A stretch of 64,000 nucleotides of DNA, from positions 6,053,237 to 6,117,236 of the forward strand of contig OX388307.1 of NCBI GenBank assembly GCA_947579605.1, written 5' to 3'. Of this stretch, positions 11,436 to 23,900 are shown piece by piece (the first letter of the stretch is position 1; every line of letters starts with the position of its first letter). The notes beneath the pieces were generated by a model. It was not told the DNA's origin. It saw nothing but the letters and a program-made list of their open reading frames with translations, and made no database searches. Source of the stretch: Athripsodes cinereus (taxonomy: Eukaryota > Arthropoda > Insecta > Trichoptera > Leptoceridae). A program made the position numbers and the translations under genes.

Positions 11436-11689
11436 ACCTCTTAGCTGAGGTACACGTGTTTTTATTCGCAATATTACAAGTTACTCAGATCTTTGAACAA
11501 AATCATTCCCTTCCCTTCAATCCTAAAAATGCTCACATGCAATTGAATTTATCTCATAGCTTTTCTATTTTATTTTCATTTTCTTATACATATACCTTTT
11601 TTAATATACATTTATCTAATTATCATTCACCATTATAATTTTAGTAACCGTTTTATATAATTTGTTTTTAAACTAACATTTTGTATTAT

Positions 11690-12228
11690 TTTTTTTTTTT
11701 TTTTTTTTTTATTTATTTATTTATATACATACATACAGTTTACACAACATAAGAAGTCAATTAATACATACATTATTACTAAAAATACATATAAATAAGT
11801 ATTATACCTCATGAGGACAAGTCCTGTGTAGAGGTATTACTCAAAAACAGATATTAAACTTTCTACAGTATAACAAAGACTCTAGAAAAAGAGACAGTTT
11901 TAAGTGTTGAACAGTAAAAAAAAAAAAACACAATATTAGCTTACTTTAAAATGTGGAAAAGCGTTTTCCGTGCCCAATCTCTTCCCTTATAAATCAACCA
12001 TTGTTTGACCCTTTTTTTAAATCTCCAAACATTATAAATTTCTTTCAACCTGTCGTCTAACAAATTATACATTCTAGGGCCAAGGAATGCTACACTTCTC
12101 TGCCCCAGTGCAGTCTGCATCGCCGGTACCACTCTGAGACCACGCACTCGAGATCTAGTTATCCTTGGGCTGTATATAACTGTAGTTTGTATATAACTTA
12201 AGTTGTAATTGGCTTTAATTTTGCACAA
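11690..12228 (-). mobile_element. LINE C-terminus and 3' UTR, family H
   Basis: Reverse strand encodes a typical ORF2 end (RSVAFLGPRMYNLLDDRLKE, then FKKRVKQWLI) followed by a roughly 230-bp 3' UTR and an (AAAT)n/poly-A tail, read as (ATTT)n and T-runs at 11690-11725. Confidence 0.7.
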
Positions 12229-12773
12229 TTATTGTTTTGTTTATCATGTTATATAAGCTGTAACTTTAAGTTTGAAATTAATAAATAAATAATAAAAATA
12301 TTTTAATTTTAATTTAGTATATTATTTAAATCTACGTGAAAGACATTTTGATAATTTTCAATGTTACATAATAAATTATATGTAATAATATCTTTCAACT
12401 TGTGTGTGCTTTTTATAAGCTCATAATAGGTTGTATAGAACGAACTTAACTATAATATTAAACAGGCAGGAACCTACACGATGTTGGTACATAGATATGT
12501 ACTATGTAGGTATCATGTCATTTCGGAACACGCTATATAACCATTAACTCCATTTATACAGAATGTTGTATATATGTTGTATATCCAAATTACTTTGTAC
12601 AATACATATTATATGTAAAAACAAAATAATAATACGTTACCTGATCTAACTATTTTTCTTTATTATATTACTAGTATAACCACCCTGTCTATTATACGTG
12701 ACCAATCCAAGAATTAAAATAATCAAGCAAGAGATCTAGACCAATGAAATGTTAGGATTTACACGTACAAATT
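12229..12773. other. Unassigned AT-rich stretch
   Basis: Contains a small AATAAATAAATAATAAAA tail-like run at 12279; origin unknown. Confidence 0.4.
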
Positions 12774-13150
12774 TCATCATCATCATCATCGCCCTCAACG
12801 CTCCTCTCGGGAGCACAGGGCAGAAACCAGCCTCCTCCATTCAGAGCGTCTCTGCGCCAAGTGCGTCACCTCTTTCCACGACATTCCCTGCGCTCTGATG
12901 TCGTTGTCATAGGATCGGTGTATTGTGAAAGAGTGACGCCCGGGCCGACGGAACCCTTGCGGACGCAAGAACAGTGCTCTTTTTGGCCAACTATCATTGG
13001 GCATTCTCAAAACATGTCCCAGCCAGGACCATCGTCTCTCCTGTATTACGGAGATTACAGGTCTCTGCTGGGTGCGCCGGCGTACAGCATCATTTGTAAC
13101 ATGTTCATACCATTTGACATCCCAAATCCCTCGAAGACACTTGCACAAAT
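12774..13150 (-). pseudogene. LINE ORF2 C-terminal fragment, family D (longest copy)
   Basis: Reverse strand open frame: GIWDVKWYEHVTNDAVRRRT, then RRWSWLGHVLRMPNDSWPKR and the CSREER end, stop and (GAT)n tail at 12776-12790. It shows the part upstream of the other two family D copies. Confidence 0.8.
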
Positions 13151-13354
13151 TTAATTTTATTTTATTCATTACTGTTGTTTAATAGAAAAAAAAATAAGAT
13201 CAAAAGAATTTATGAGTCGACTCAATGTTCTTGTTCTATAAAGTGAGCCAAATATCAGAAATCTGAGAAAAAGTGATAACGTATAGTAGTAGTTATAGTT
13301 AATTAACAAGCTAACTGTATTAAGTTTTATCTTTTTTAACCTTTTTTATCATAA

Positions 13355-14235
13355 CACTGAGAAGAATGATTGGTAAAACGTTGCGAGATAGAGTGAAGAA
13401 TGAAGATATCAGGAGAATGAGCGGATGCGAGAAGAGTGTTGTGGATAGAATGCGTGTAAATAAGTTACGATGGTTTGGACCTGGGATGTTGCGGATGTCG
13501 ATATTTACACATCCGCGGATGTGAATGCGGATGCGGATTTTTGAAGGCTCACATCCGCGGATGCGGATGCGGATGTTCAAGATGTTATAGAAAAAAAGTA
13601 GGAACTATCTTAGTTGGTTGGCCCCACTGTCAAATATGTGACGAAATTGTTGCTACAATAAATATTATGATTTTTATGGATGAAATATTTTTTTTCTTTT
13701 TTGTTATTTGCAAAAATAAAATAAAACCGACAAAAATAAAAACGCGTCGGATCTTGTCACCAATATTTTCGTTCCCATTGGTTAATGTCAAGTGCGAACG
13801 GCTCGCGCCATTCGCCGGCCCCGCCCCATTTCTTTCTTGTCGCAAATTGTCTTACATCCGCATCCGCATGAACATCCGCATCGATTATTGCGGATGCGGA
13901 TGCGGATGCAGATGTCCAAATACATGCGGAAGCTCCGCATTTGCGGATGCGGTTGCGAATATTCGCAACATCCCTGGTTTGGACATGTGGAGCGAATGCA
14001 AGATGAAAGAATGACGAAAATGATGTATTTATCTGAAAGACGGGGTATGAGGAAGCGCGGACGGCCAAGAACCACGTGGCTTGATCACATACTCAAGGTC
14101 GGTCGCGTGTTGAGTAAAAGAAATCGGCATGCATGTATGAGAAACTGGATGAATGTGGACGAAGCGAAAAAAGTTTGTAAGGATATAGATCTATATAGCG
14201 TTCCGTTCTCTCCACTCCTGGGACATAAGTGAGGG
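13355..14235 (+). pseudogene. LINE ORF2 C-terminal fragment, family C, split by a hAT-like MITE
   Basis: Left part 13355-13480 encodes GKTLRDRVKN and VDRMRVNKLRWFG. The right part from 13977 encodes WFGHVERMQDERMTKMMYLS and GMRKRGRPRTTWLDH. The 496 bp between them is an inserted element with a perfect 8-bp target duplication. The 3' end reads CCGTTCTCTCCACTCC instead of the usual palindrome. Confidence 0.85.
13481..13976. mobile_element. hAT-like MITE with GCGGAT repeats
   Basis: Ends CTGGGATGTTGCG and CGCAACATCCCTG are inverted repeats. GTTTGGAC duplicates at 13473-13480 and 13977-13984. Both flanks of the element carry clusters of GCGGAT on opposite strands, possible transposase-binding repeats. 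The open frames across it are by-products of this periodicity. Confidence 0.85.
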
Positions 14236-14822
14236 TATAGATAGAGATCATAACACCTCCTTTTACAGGACGCGAATCTGGAGTTTTGTTTGATTCCATA
14301 ATTCCTCACAACAAATTAACTAAATTTACATTTGAATAGAGCAATTTTTTAATTAAATATCAAATTGAAGTCCAATTTCAAAATTTGTTCCATTTTCATG
14401 TTCTTTTATCATTCGAATGTTGATTCTCTCTTGCGTATGATATCTGAGATTTTAGACATTGCTAACCAAAGGCAGACAAAAATGACAATAATATAATCTT
14501 CCTTTGTTGAGATCAGCTATTAATGAAACGAACATGTTGTTTTATAATATCAACATAGAGATTCCTTCAGGGGTCTAGTCGCACGTTTGGCATTTCTATT
14601 AAGATTCAATAGATGCTATAATACAATTGAGACAGCAGCTGGAACAACGGTTCATAGACTCCTGAGCCCTTTTTTGGAAAATACAGAAATGAATTTTCAT
14701 AAATATAGTATATTATGTCTATCATTGAAATATCTTGATTCGTTTCACATCTATCCCATTTTAATTTTGTTGTAATGTATTTTGTAAATGTATTAAATAT
14801 ACATTTTTTAATAAAATATTGA
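14236..14822. other. Unassigned stretch
   Basis: No convincing frame, repeat or splice signals. Confidence 0.4.
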
Positions 14823-14974
14823 GTTTGATTAAATTAAAACACTGTGTCTTTCACTTAAAGAATTATATATTTTCATAAGCTTTTCGGACTACATCCATCC
14901 TCAGTGAAAAAATGTGTGAAAATATATTATACTTTAAGTGAAAGACACAGTGTTTTAATGTAATCAAATCAAGT
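14823..14974. mobile_element. Foldback element with about 50-bp inverted ends
   Basis: AAAACACTGTGTCTTTCACT at 14836 reappears as its reverse complement at 14935-14956, with the match extending outwards and inwards. The loop contains TTTTCGGACTACATCC and TCCTCAGTG. Confidence 0.7.
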
Positions 14975-15002
14975 ATTTAATTATGACGAACTTTCACAGT
15001 GT

Positions 15003-15252
15003 TTCTTCTTCTTTCTTTTTTTGCTTCAGTTAGGACTATGTCCTGTGATTCTCGGTGCCTGCTCCTGGGAGGTGGATGTCCAACTATCTCTCCATCGTTT
15101 AGGCGGTCTTCCTGGGGATCTGTTTTCTGCCATGCGTTCATCTGCTGCTATTCTGACCACTCGATCTGAGCTCGCCCTCCCCACATGATCTCTCCAGAAA
15201 CGTCTTCTTGTTCTGCCCCATCGCACAACATCTTCGACATTATAGATTCTTC
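15003..15252 (-). pseudogene. LINE C-terminal fragment, family F
   Basis: Reverse strand: RWGRTRRRFWRDHVGRASSD, then GRPPKRWRDSWTSTSQEQAP and stop. The (G)RPxxRWxD pattern is the usual end of RTE/CR1-type ORF2. Single copy in this window. Confidence 0.65.
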
Positions 15253-16237
15253 TTATTTTCTAAATCACAGTGTTTGCTCTTCGAAAATATTTTTTTTTTT
15301 GAATAAATAAAGAATATTAACATTAAATTGACTGGTCATATAATATTGAAATTAATACACAAATGTTTTCTTCTACTAAATGTTCTTCATTGATGTAGAC
15401 GTCTATCGTCTTATAAGGACATTGTTAATCTTAAAAGACACCTCTCTCAGTATAAAGAACATATGGTGGAAAAAAACATTTGTTTTTTTAATTTCATTAT
15501 AGAATTCTATTACCTAAACATTGACACATTGAATGAATCATATAATATTAATTACACTGGAATAAATAATATTGAATAAGGCAGTTGAAATTTTAATATC
15601 GCCGTTTTAAAAAACACCATTTTGGCTAATGGGCCCTTGTACTACCTACAATGTCAATTTATTTATTTATTTACAAATAGCAAACAATGGACAGCACAAT
15701 GCCTAATGCGGGGATATTTACTTAATAATGATGGCTTTAATGCCTTCCTTCGCGTTTTTGAAAGTGAAAAGAACTTATAGGTATTATATTATATTTTCTT
15801 CAGTAGGTTTCGCAGTAGAACGAACCTCTTCTATTTAACATAATTGTGGTGCGTTTCGTTGGATTACAGTTGATTTAAATTATTTTCCTTTTGACAAACA
15901 TAGCTGTAGTGTACCTAAAAAATTGGTAAATAAAATAAATTATGTGTTAAAACTTATTTCCATATTTCATGATGAAAGGAATGTTGAGTGGTAGTTTAAT
16001 GTATTTTTTATTAATTGTTTTCACTTTTTTCGTCTCAAGTTGGGCTTGGGTTAGTTGAAAAAATCGCACCCTTGCAATAAACTCGTTCTCTACGCGTTGG
16101 TTATTAAATTTTACATACCTATCGTTGATAACCGAACTGAAATTAGGTACGCGTCAAATTGTCATTTGAAAACTAAAAAATCAAAAGTTGCCTAATAAGA
16201 TTATGACTTAGACTAGGCTATTTTGACAGTTATCTAC
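15253..16237. other. Unassigned stretch with one shared short repeat
   Basis: AACATTTGTTTTTTAATTTC then ATTATAGAATTCTATTACCT at 15476 recurs at 9640. The remainder has no assignment. Confidence 0.4.
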
Positions 16238-16462
16238 TACAACTACTACACTATTGCGGCATATTCCACAATTGGGATAACCAAGAGATCAGCATGCAAT
16301 AAACGTGTAAACTGTCCTCTCCACGCCAACAAAAATTAATACTTTCAGGACCTCATTGCCGAATTTAAGATGTAAAATGTCTTTAGTTTTTCAAACACCT
16401 GCCTTTACAGGACATTCTTAAACTTGCGGGAAAAAGTGGAAAACCAATTCGTTAATAGAATC
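16238..16462 (+). repeat. Family A repeat
   Basis: CATTGCCGAATTTAAGATGT and AACACCTGCCTTTACAGGAC are well kept; the palindromic head is mutated (CACAATTGGGATAACC). Confidence 0.7.
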
Positions 16463-16680
16463 ACATTAAGAAAGGTACACGCTCCATAACTGGTGATAAT
16501 TGATTCGATAAATTACATACAATCAGCATCGTTATAAAAAAAACACATTTTCATTTTTAAATTAAAGCCTACATTTATAATTAATAATAATTTTTATAAT
16601 CCCAAAATAAAATATACAAAAATATTTCCGTATTCACAGAAGAAATTTAATATTCCCGCCATTGTTTTTTTTTACTTTAT

Positions 16681-16699
16681 ATGTGTGTGTGTGTGTGTT
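16681..16699. repeat. (TG)n microsatellite
   Basis: TGTGTGTGTGTGTGTG run; no other feature around it. Confidence 0.85.
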
Positions 16700-17207
16700 T
16701 TTCGATATTATAAAATATATGGTGTTTGCTTTAGCGATTAAAGTACGTTTACATTTGACATGAACAAATATTATTAATGTCATATTTTTGTGTCAATAAT
16801 TACCCTCTTTGATGGTCTCTTCCAAAAGATATTATTTTGGATTTCATTAATATTTATAACATATTTTTTTTCCGTGTTTTGTGTTGCTATTCTATAATTT
16901 TTATTTTGACTTCTATACTTTATAATGTTTAAGAAATCAATGACATATAAGCTTTTGAAAAAAATGATAATTTATTTTTTTTATTTTTTCTTGGGAAACT
17001 GTCCTTGTTTAACAACATCATCTACTACATGTGAAACAGTCAGCAGAATTAATGAACGTACCTTAATATCCTACAACTCGTCCAATTTGTGCCAAAAAAA
17101 TAAGATATCGGAAATAGGGTACAGGAATAAAAAAAAAATTGAATATCATTATTGCACAAAAATAGGACACAAATAATAAAAAAAAACATGACAACATTAC
17201 TACTGAA

Positions 17208-17275
17208 CACATAATTTTGTGCAATGGGCGAGTTTATCGTAGAAGCGCAGTATCTTCCAACTAACCCATCTTAAA
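17208..17275 (-). repeat. Family T fragment
   Basis: GGGCGAGTTTATCG then GTATCTTCCAACTAACCC only. Confidence 0.55.
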
Positions 17276-18202
17276 ATCTACTTCCATTCCTATGATTTTT
17301 TTTGTTAACATCTTTATTATTTAAGAATATTTTTCAAACATTGTCTCTGCCAACGTTTGAAACAATGTCTGAAACAATGTTGTAAACTTTGCAATATCGG
17401 CATTAAGTAACATTAAACAATAATAATAAATAATAATTTTATTAAATAACTATATTTCGGCTTATTTCAAACCCAATTTTATCTTTAAAAAACTGCCTTC
17501 AAATACATATTCAAATTCAGCGGAAATAAATAAAAAAAAGCAAACTGTTTATTCAACTCCTCTTAACCATTCCAAAAAGTGGCATTGCATGAAAGCATTG
17601 CCTAATTAATTCGTAGCTTCATCAACTGGGGCAGTGAACTTTTACCAATTCGTCAAGTAGAAACGAGGCATAATAATATTATTTCAGTATTTGAAGTAGA
17701 GAGGTACGAGCGTGTTTTTTTAATAATATTTTTCCGATCATGCGACTTGAATAATTGATGGTATAACAACAACAATAGCTTTTGGATCGTTGTTCGGATG
17801 ATTGATCGGCGGGAGAGATATCTACCTATATTACTACCCACCACTAACAGCCAGTTACTAGTACAAGAGACAATATAATATATACCTACCTACTCGAATT
17901 ATAAGAAGTACACTCGATTAGTTATTCGAATAATCGAATGAGAGTGATCGATTTAATCGATGCATAAATTTAATTCGTCTTTATTTGTTTTGACTATCTA
18001 CACTCACGGGGAAAATCGTTTGTAAAGGACAAATTGAATCGATATCAATTTTTTTCTTTATAATAACGACAAACCACTGTCAATTTGCATGATACATCAC
18101 CAACTCTAGAAGCAAAATGAAAGACGCTTTTTTACCAGCGCCCTTTCGACGACCAAATCATCGAATAATTAAAATAGCGACGACGAAATAAATCACCAAA
18201 CA

Positions 18203-18400
18203 TCATCACCATGCAAGTCTTCGTACTCTCTGTGCAAATAGTAACATAAGACATTCAGGATGGATGACAAACCTCATCGCTGTTTTGAAGATGTCAGATG
18301 TCTTAATGTTTAACAAGGACCCACTTTTTACAGGCAAATTGTTAGTTTACAGAAAAGAATGGGATACCAATCCTTTCTGAGGACTCCAAGGAACAAAGTG
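18203..18400 (+). repeat. Family A repeat lacking its head
   Basis: ATTCAGGATGGATGACAAAC, CTCATCGCTG and GGGATACCAATCCTTTC; the GTGGGGTAG part is absent. Confidence 0.65.
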
Positions 18401-18664
18401 TCAACTGAAAAATATATTTTTTTTTTATTTTTTATCCAACTTGCCAAACTAATATCCAGTAACAAATATTTTTGTCTTCATGACAACTAAGCATCTGTAT
18501 TTAAATGCCCATTTTTTTTGCTATCTACAACTATGTTTTAAATTATTTTAATTTGTTTATGAATTGTATGGCGACAGTAGCTTTCGATGAAGGATATATT
18601 TTTCAGTAATATAAAATATACAAAAGGAAACAATTAAATATTTATTTATTTATTTAAAAGAAAC

Positions 18665-19237
18665 TGTGGCAACCAGCGAAGCTTGCCAACTTAATTGTAT
18701 ATATATATATGTTTTATAAGTTAAATATCTGATAGTATGTTTCAGTATAAATAAATTAAATATGGACATAGCACTGCCATCTATGGAAGTCAGAAAGAAG
18801 CGAAGAATCACAAGTTTACCAAGATGCAAATCTTCTGGTTAACCAACAAAATGTAGATGTCTGTTATAGAGGGCGCTAATATCTCACACAAAAGCCACCG
18901 ATAGCATAGAGATAATTTATCAAACTTCAGTTCACTTTCGGCAGGCAATTATAATAGTTTAACAAATTAATATTCTCTTTTAACTTTTCATTATCATTGT
19001 TACAATATTTTATTTTCTGTAATTCAATTTATAAATTAAAACAAGTGTTAAATATAATCGATTCTTTTATTCAAAACACACTGTAAGTAAAAATATAATA
19101 ATTTAAAATATAGGGAGTAGTAAATCTCTTGGCAATAGTCAAATTTCATATTCACTGTATGTGAATGGAATTATGAACTAAAAGATTTCCTTTATCCCCA
19201 AGAGAGCTACAAACACCTATAAAAGGTGACTCCTATA
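18665..19237 (+). repeat. 5' LTR of gypsy element
   Basis: Begins TGTGGCAACC and ends CTCCTATA. It contains TATAAATA at 18746-18753 with an overlapping AATAAA, candidates for the promoter and the polyadenylation signal. It matches the copy at 24041-24613 almost perfectly. Confidence 0.95.
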
Positions 19238-19239
19238 AA

Positions 19240-19253
19240 TGGTGACCCACGAC
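19240..19253 (+). promoter_or_regulatory. Primer-binding site (tRNA primer) of gypsy element
   Basis: TGGTGACCCACGAC begins two bases after the 5' LTR. The leading TGG pairs with the CCA end of a tRNA. Which tRNA is used was not determined. Confidence 0.7.
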
Positions 19254-20014
19254 AAAAGAACATAATTATTTGAATTGATATATTATACATAACCTAACAA
19301 AATTTTTCACCTTGAAAATTTTCGAGTTGTCACAATCAGCTGTTGAAATAAAAATTTTCAATAACAATTTTTCTTGCATTCAAGATAAACAGCTGTATTG
19401 TATTGTATTTCAAATCTTTTAATCCTAAATATAAGTGTGTGTAACAGATCGATATAGTTTTTATACAAATGTACAAAATTTTGCCGCCGTTGCCGAGAGT
19501 GAGCCCGTGTCGTGATTCAAGAGGTGCTAAAGTCTAAGGCAGAATCTAATATAGAATAGATTCTAGCCTAATTTATTGAAAATCAGAACAACGAATCAGA
19601 CACGAAATTGCGCACCTAAAAAAAGATATTTTTATAATTTTATACATTTTTGTCACAATCAAGTGATATTTTAAAAAAAATTTGTATTGTCTTTGTGTAT
19701 TTTACATTTAAAAATTTTTAAACAACAAATTTATGTGTGTTACATTTTTAATCAATTTGCTTTTAAATTTTAGCTAGTTTAGCTGCAGGGATCTATTCGC
19801 TGTTGGATGGAAAACAAATACCAAACTTTTTTATATAATATTGTCACAAACTAAAAAAATTTTCACAAGTGCTGGATACATTGAAATTGTTTGCTGGTTT
19901 CAAACCTTAATTACTCAATTGTTTTCTTGTTAAATCTTTTTCGATTGCAGGCTGTTCTTCATTGTCAGCAAATTATTTATATAAATACAATTGAAAAATT
20001 TAATTTATCTCAAG
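19254..20014 (+). other. Gypsy 5' untranslated leader
   Basis: About 760 bp, AT-rich, without an open frame, between the primer-binding site and the Gag start. This is where a packaging signal would be expected; none can be identified. Confidence 0.6.
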
Positions 20015-20953
20015 ATGTTTGAGCAAGCAAATAAAACTAGCAAGGATGAATCAAATATAACTAAGAATGTTTCATTTACAGATAGAGTATCAATTAAAAT
20101 ACCACCGATTTGGAGTAACAATTTACAACTTTGGTTTAAGCAGATTGACATACAATTTGAACTAGCAGGAATCACATCCGAAGATACGAGGTATGCACAT
20201 CTTGTTGCTCAACTGGATCAAAACACAATTTCACAGGTATCCGATATTATAAATCTTGATAAATGTCAAACAATGTATTCTAGACTAAAAGATGCAATAT
20301 TAAATAGAATGGGAATATCCCCAGATTCTCGCAGAGAGAAACTCTTTTCAAATTTACAACTTGGAGATAAAACACCATCTCAATTGCTTAGAGAAATGAA
20401 ATCATTAGCTACTGGTTTAAATATTGATGATACAACATTGAAATATCTTTGGATACAGCATATACCTAAACACGTACAAGCACATATTACCACAAGCAAT
20501 GGTAGCTTGGACGAAATAGCATTAATAGCTGATAAAATAACAAATGTCTATCAGGCACAAGAAATCGCTGTGTGTCATACAAAAAGCAATAGTGACAAAG
20601 ATAATCAAATTGAAAATTTAAATAAATCCGTGCATACTTTAACTGAAAAGTTAGAACGTTTGGGAAAGCAACTCAACGACTCATTGCATAAACAAAATAC
20701 TAATAATTTTCATTCCAGCAGAAGAAATTTTCCCAACTACAACACACATAGACAATATAGTAGCAACAAATTTCACAATAATACACAAACATACAGACAT
20801 ACAAAAAACAATGTTTCCCAACATTATCTTAATAATATATGCTCCTATCACAGTAAATATGGGAACAAAGCCAGAAAGTGCATATCACCATGCACGTTCA
20901 ATCAGCAGAATTCTGAGCAGAATCAAAAAAACTTGAGAAGCGACATGTTATAG
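20015..20953 (+). CDS. gag: Gag protein of Ty3/gypsy element
   Basis: 312 residues from the ATG at 20015. An in-frame TTG at 19991 extends the frame by eight codons but has no support as a start. The N-terminal part (FTDRVSIKIPPIW followed by LQLWFKQID) matches the DUF7041-like capsid region common in insect gypsy elements. The middle is helical and retroelement-like. The C-terminal part is rich in Asn, Gln, His and Arg and ends with a cysteine/histidine cluster (CSYHSKYGNKARKC then SPC), a variant zinc knuckle for RNA binding. Gag should assemble the particle that packages element RNA. The stop at 20951 is 18 bases past a slippery heptamer that would let ribosomes enter the Pol frame. Confidence 0.93.
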   Translation: MFEQANKTSKDESNITKNVSFTDRVSIKIPPIWSNNLQLWFKQIDIQFELAGITSEDTRYAHLVAQLDQNTISQVSDIINLDKCQTMYSRLKDAILNRMGISPDSRREKLFSNLQLGDKTPSQLLREMKSLATGLNIDDTTLKYLWIQHIPKHVQAHITTSNGSLDEIALIADKITNVYQAQEIAVCHTKSNSDKDNQIENLNKSVHTLTEKLERLGKQLNDSLHKQNTNNFHSSRRNFPNYNTHRQYSSNKFHNNTQTYRHTKNNVSQHYLNNICSYHSKYGNKARKCISPCTFNQQNSEQNQKNLRSDML

Positions 20954-20986
20954 AGACGGACATGTTGACTCCTCAAACGCGTCTCT
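20926..20986 (+). promoter_or_regulatory. Programmed -1 ribosomal frameshift signal, Gag to Pol
   Basis: A AAA AAC lies at 20926-20932, in the Gag frame as (A)AA AAA AAC, the register needed for -1 slippage. The Pol frame is open across it and continues into the Pol start region. A 7-bp stem, AGAGACG at 20952-20958 with CGTCTCT at 20980-20986, begins about 20 bases downstream. Frameshifting is inferred, not shown. Confidence 0.6.
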
Positions 20987-23900
20987 TCGTTAAGGATCAA
21001 GATAACGGTTTATCATACTTAATTGATACCGGATCGGAACTTTGCATAATTCCAAGATCTTATCGCAAATGCCAAAAAGAAAAAGTTAATCTTACACTTT
21101 TTGCAGCAAATGGGACAATCGTTAAAACATATGGTACTTCAACCATAAACATAAACCTAGGTTTTAAACAAAAATTCAGATGGAACTGCGTCATAGCAGA
21201 TGTATCTAGAGCTATATTGGGAGCTGATTTTTTAACTAATTTTAATTTAATTGTTGACATGAGGAGCAGACTGTTAGTCGACAAAAGCAGTGGAGATAAG
21301 GTAAAAGCTTATAATTCTAATGTTGATAGTACTAATGTAACTTCTATTTCTTTTTTAGATAAGAACAATAAGTATCATCAAATGTTAGCAAATTTTCCAA
21401 AGCTAATTGATATAAATAGACCTTTTAGTGACATATCTCACCCAACAATTCACCACATAGATACTAGAGGAAGCCCATTCAGATCTAAACCTCGTCGCTT
21501 GTCTCCAGAGTTGCTGAAGCAGGTGAAAACCGAGTTTGAGGATCTGGTTTCCCAAGGTATTTGTCGTCCATCTAATAGCGAGTGGTCATCACCTTTACAT
21601 GTAGTAAAAAAGGCGGATGGCACGTTCAGATTGTGTGGAGACTACAGGAAGTTGAATCAAATAACTGTTCCAGACAGGTATTCTCTACCTCATATTCAAG
21701 ATATAACTAACGATTTTGCCAATTCTAGAATTTTTTCAAAGCTGGACCTCAAGAAGGCATACCACCAAGTGCCTATGAATGAAGAGGACATTAAAAAAAC
21801 CGCTATTTGCACATTTGCAGGCTCCTGGGAATATTTACGCATGCCATTTGGCTTATCTAATTCATGTCAGACTTTCCAACGACATATGAATGTAATGACT
21901 CAAGGTCTAGAAGGAGTAAAAGTATATATCGACGACATAATTGTACATTCACCAGATGAAGAAACACATCTTAAACATCTTAATGCCTTGTTTAAGAGAT
22001 TAGACGAGTGGGGTATGATTGTCAACCCATCTAAATGTGAATTTGGTAAAAGTTCTATTCTGTTTCTAGGATATGAAGTTTCAGCAGAAGGAGTAGGCCC
22101 ATCGCCAGACAAGGTACGAGCTCTTGCTGAATATACCAAACCAAAAACCATTCAAGACCTCAGACGTTTCATCGCAATGTCAAATTTCTATAGGAGATTC
22201 ATAAAAAACGCTGCCCAGAAACTAGCAAGATTAAATGAATACTTAAAAGGAGCTAAGAAGAATGATAAGCGACCGGTACAATGGAACGATATTACGACGA
22301 ATGACTTCGAGGAGGTAAAACAATCTTTAATAACTTGCACTAAACTTAAGTATCCCGATAGTACTAAACAATTGTCATTGTGGACGGATGCTTCAGATTT
22401 TGCAATCGGAGGAGTACTACAACAGGCAGGAGAAGATGGTAATTATGAACCTATTAGTTTTTTTTCAAAAAAGTTAAATAAAGCTCAGTGTTCATATAGT
22501 ACATATGACAGAGAATTGCTAGCTATATTTGAAGCCATTAGATATTTCAAACATCATTTGCAAGGCAGAGAGTTCTGTATATACACAGATCACAAGCCAC
22601 TTCAATATGCTTTCAAAAAGAAAAATTTTGAAAAAGAAAGTCCACGTCAACAGAGACAATTGGACTTAATTGGACAGTACAGTACCGATATTAGATATGT
22701 TACTGGTAACTCAAATGTAATTGCAGACGCTTTTTCTAGAATAGATATGATAGAGTTACATAATGATATCTCGTTAGAAGATATTTCCAAACAACAAAAT
22801 CTGGATTTGGAATTGAAACAATTGTTTGAAAATAAAGATCATTCATTAAATCTAATCCAAAACAACTTACAAGGTTTACAGCTCATCTTTGATCTTCATG
22901 AAGGAAATCTAAGACCGTACATACCTAAAACTTTACAGAGAAGATTTTTTGACAGTATCCACAACTTGACTCATCCAGGTGCCAAGGATACTTTGAAAAC
23001 AATTTCCAAAAGAGGAGTTTGGAAGAACATGAGAGCTGACTGTAATCTTTGGAGTAAAACATGTATTAAATGCCAAAAATCTAAGGTAACAAGACACACT
23101 AGAACGAAGATTATGAATATGAAACTGCCTGATGCAAAATTCCAGACAGTACACATTGATATAGTCGGACCGCTCTTAGAATCTGAAGGTATGAAATATT
23201 TAATTACTTTTGTGGATAGGTATTCACGATGGAGTGAGGCAATACCTATAAAAGATATAACAGCTAAGACAGTAGTGAGAACTATTTGGGACCATTGGAT
23301 TACGAGGTATGGAACACCACTGAAATGTATTACTGATCAAGGTAGACAATTTATGTCAACAGAATTTAAAATGTTTTGTTCTAAATTAGGGACTAAACAT
23401 TCTATTTCTTCTCCTTATCACCCAGAGACCAATGGAATGGTAGAACGATTTCACCGTACACTGAAAAACAGTTTTAAAGCACATCATCCCATCCCATGGA
23501 CTCAATCGTTGTCAACCATATTATTAGGTTTAAGAACTGTAATTAGAGAAAACACTGATTATTCTATTTCAGAGATGTTATACGGAAATCCAATAAGATT
23601 ACCAAATGACATATTTTGTGATACAGACGAAATTCCAGAACCAAATTACTACACTCAACAACTGATATGGTACATGAAACAGATTAAACCACGTCCTGTG
23701 GAACATCATCATAAGAATAATATATTTGTACATCCTGATTTAAAACTTGCAAAATATTTGTTCGTTAGAGATGATAGGGTGTATAAACCGCTTTTTCCAG
23801 CATATCAAGGCCCTTACCAAGTTTGCAGAAGAGACGACAAGACTGCAACTTTGCTAATAGGAGGAGAACCGAAAACAATTTCTTTGGACAGATGCAAGCC

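Larger units (their letters stand above)
16463..18202. other. Unassigned AT-rich stretch
   Basis: Holds the (TG)n run and a family T fragment. An 83-codon frame at 16925 starts with a hydrophobic stretch but lacks any other support. Confidence 0.4.

Noticed and set aside
13475..14232. Overlapping cysteine/glycine- and arginine-rich open frames on both strands
   Set aside because: They arise from the GCGGAT periodicity of the MITE and the LINE fragment around it.
16925..17176. 83-codon frame with hydrophobic start and five cysteines
   Set aside because: AT-rich, no similarity recognised, no promoter or splice context; chance frame is likelier.
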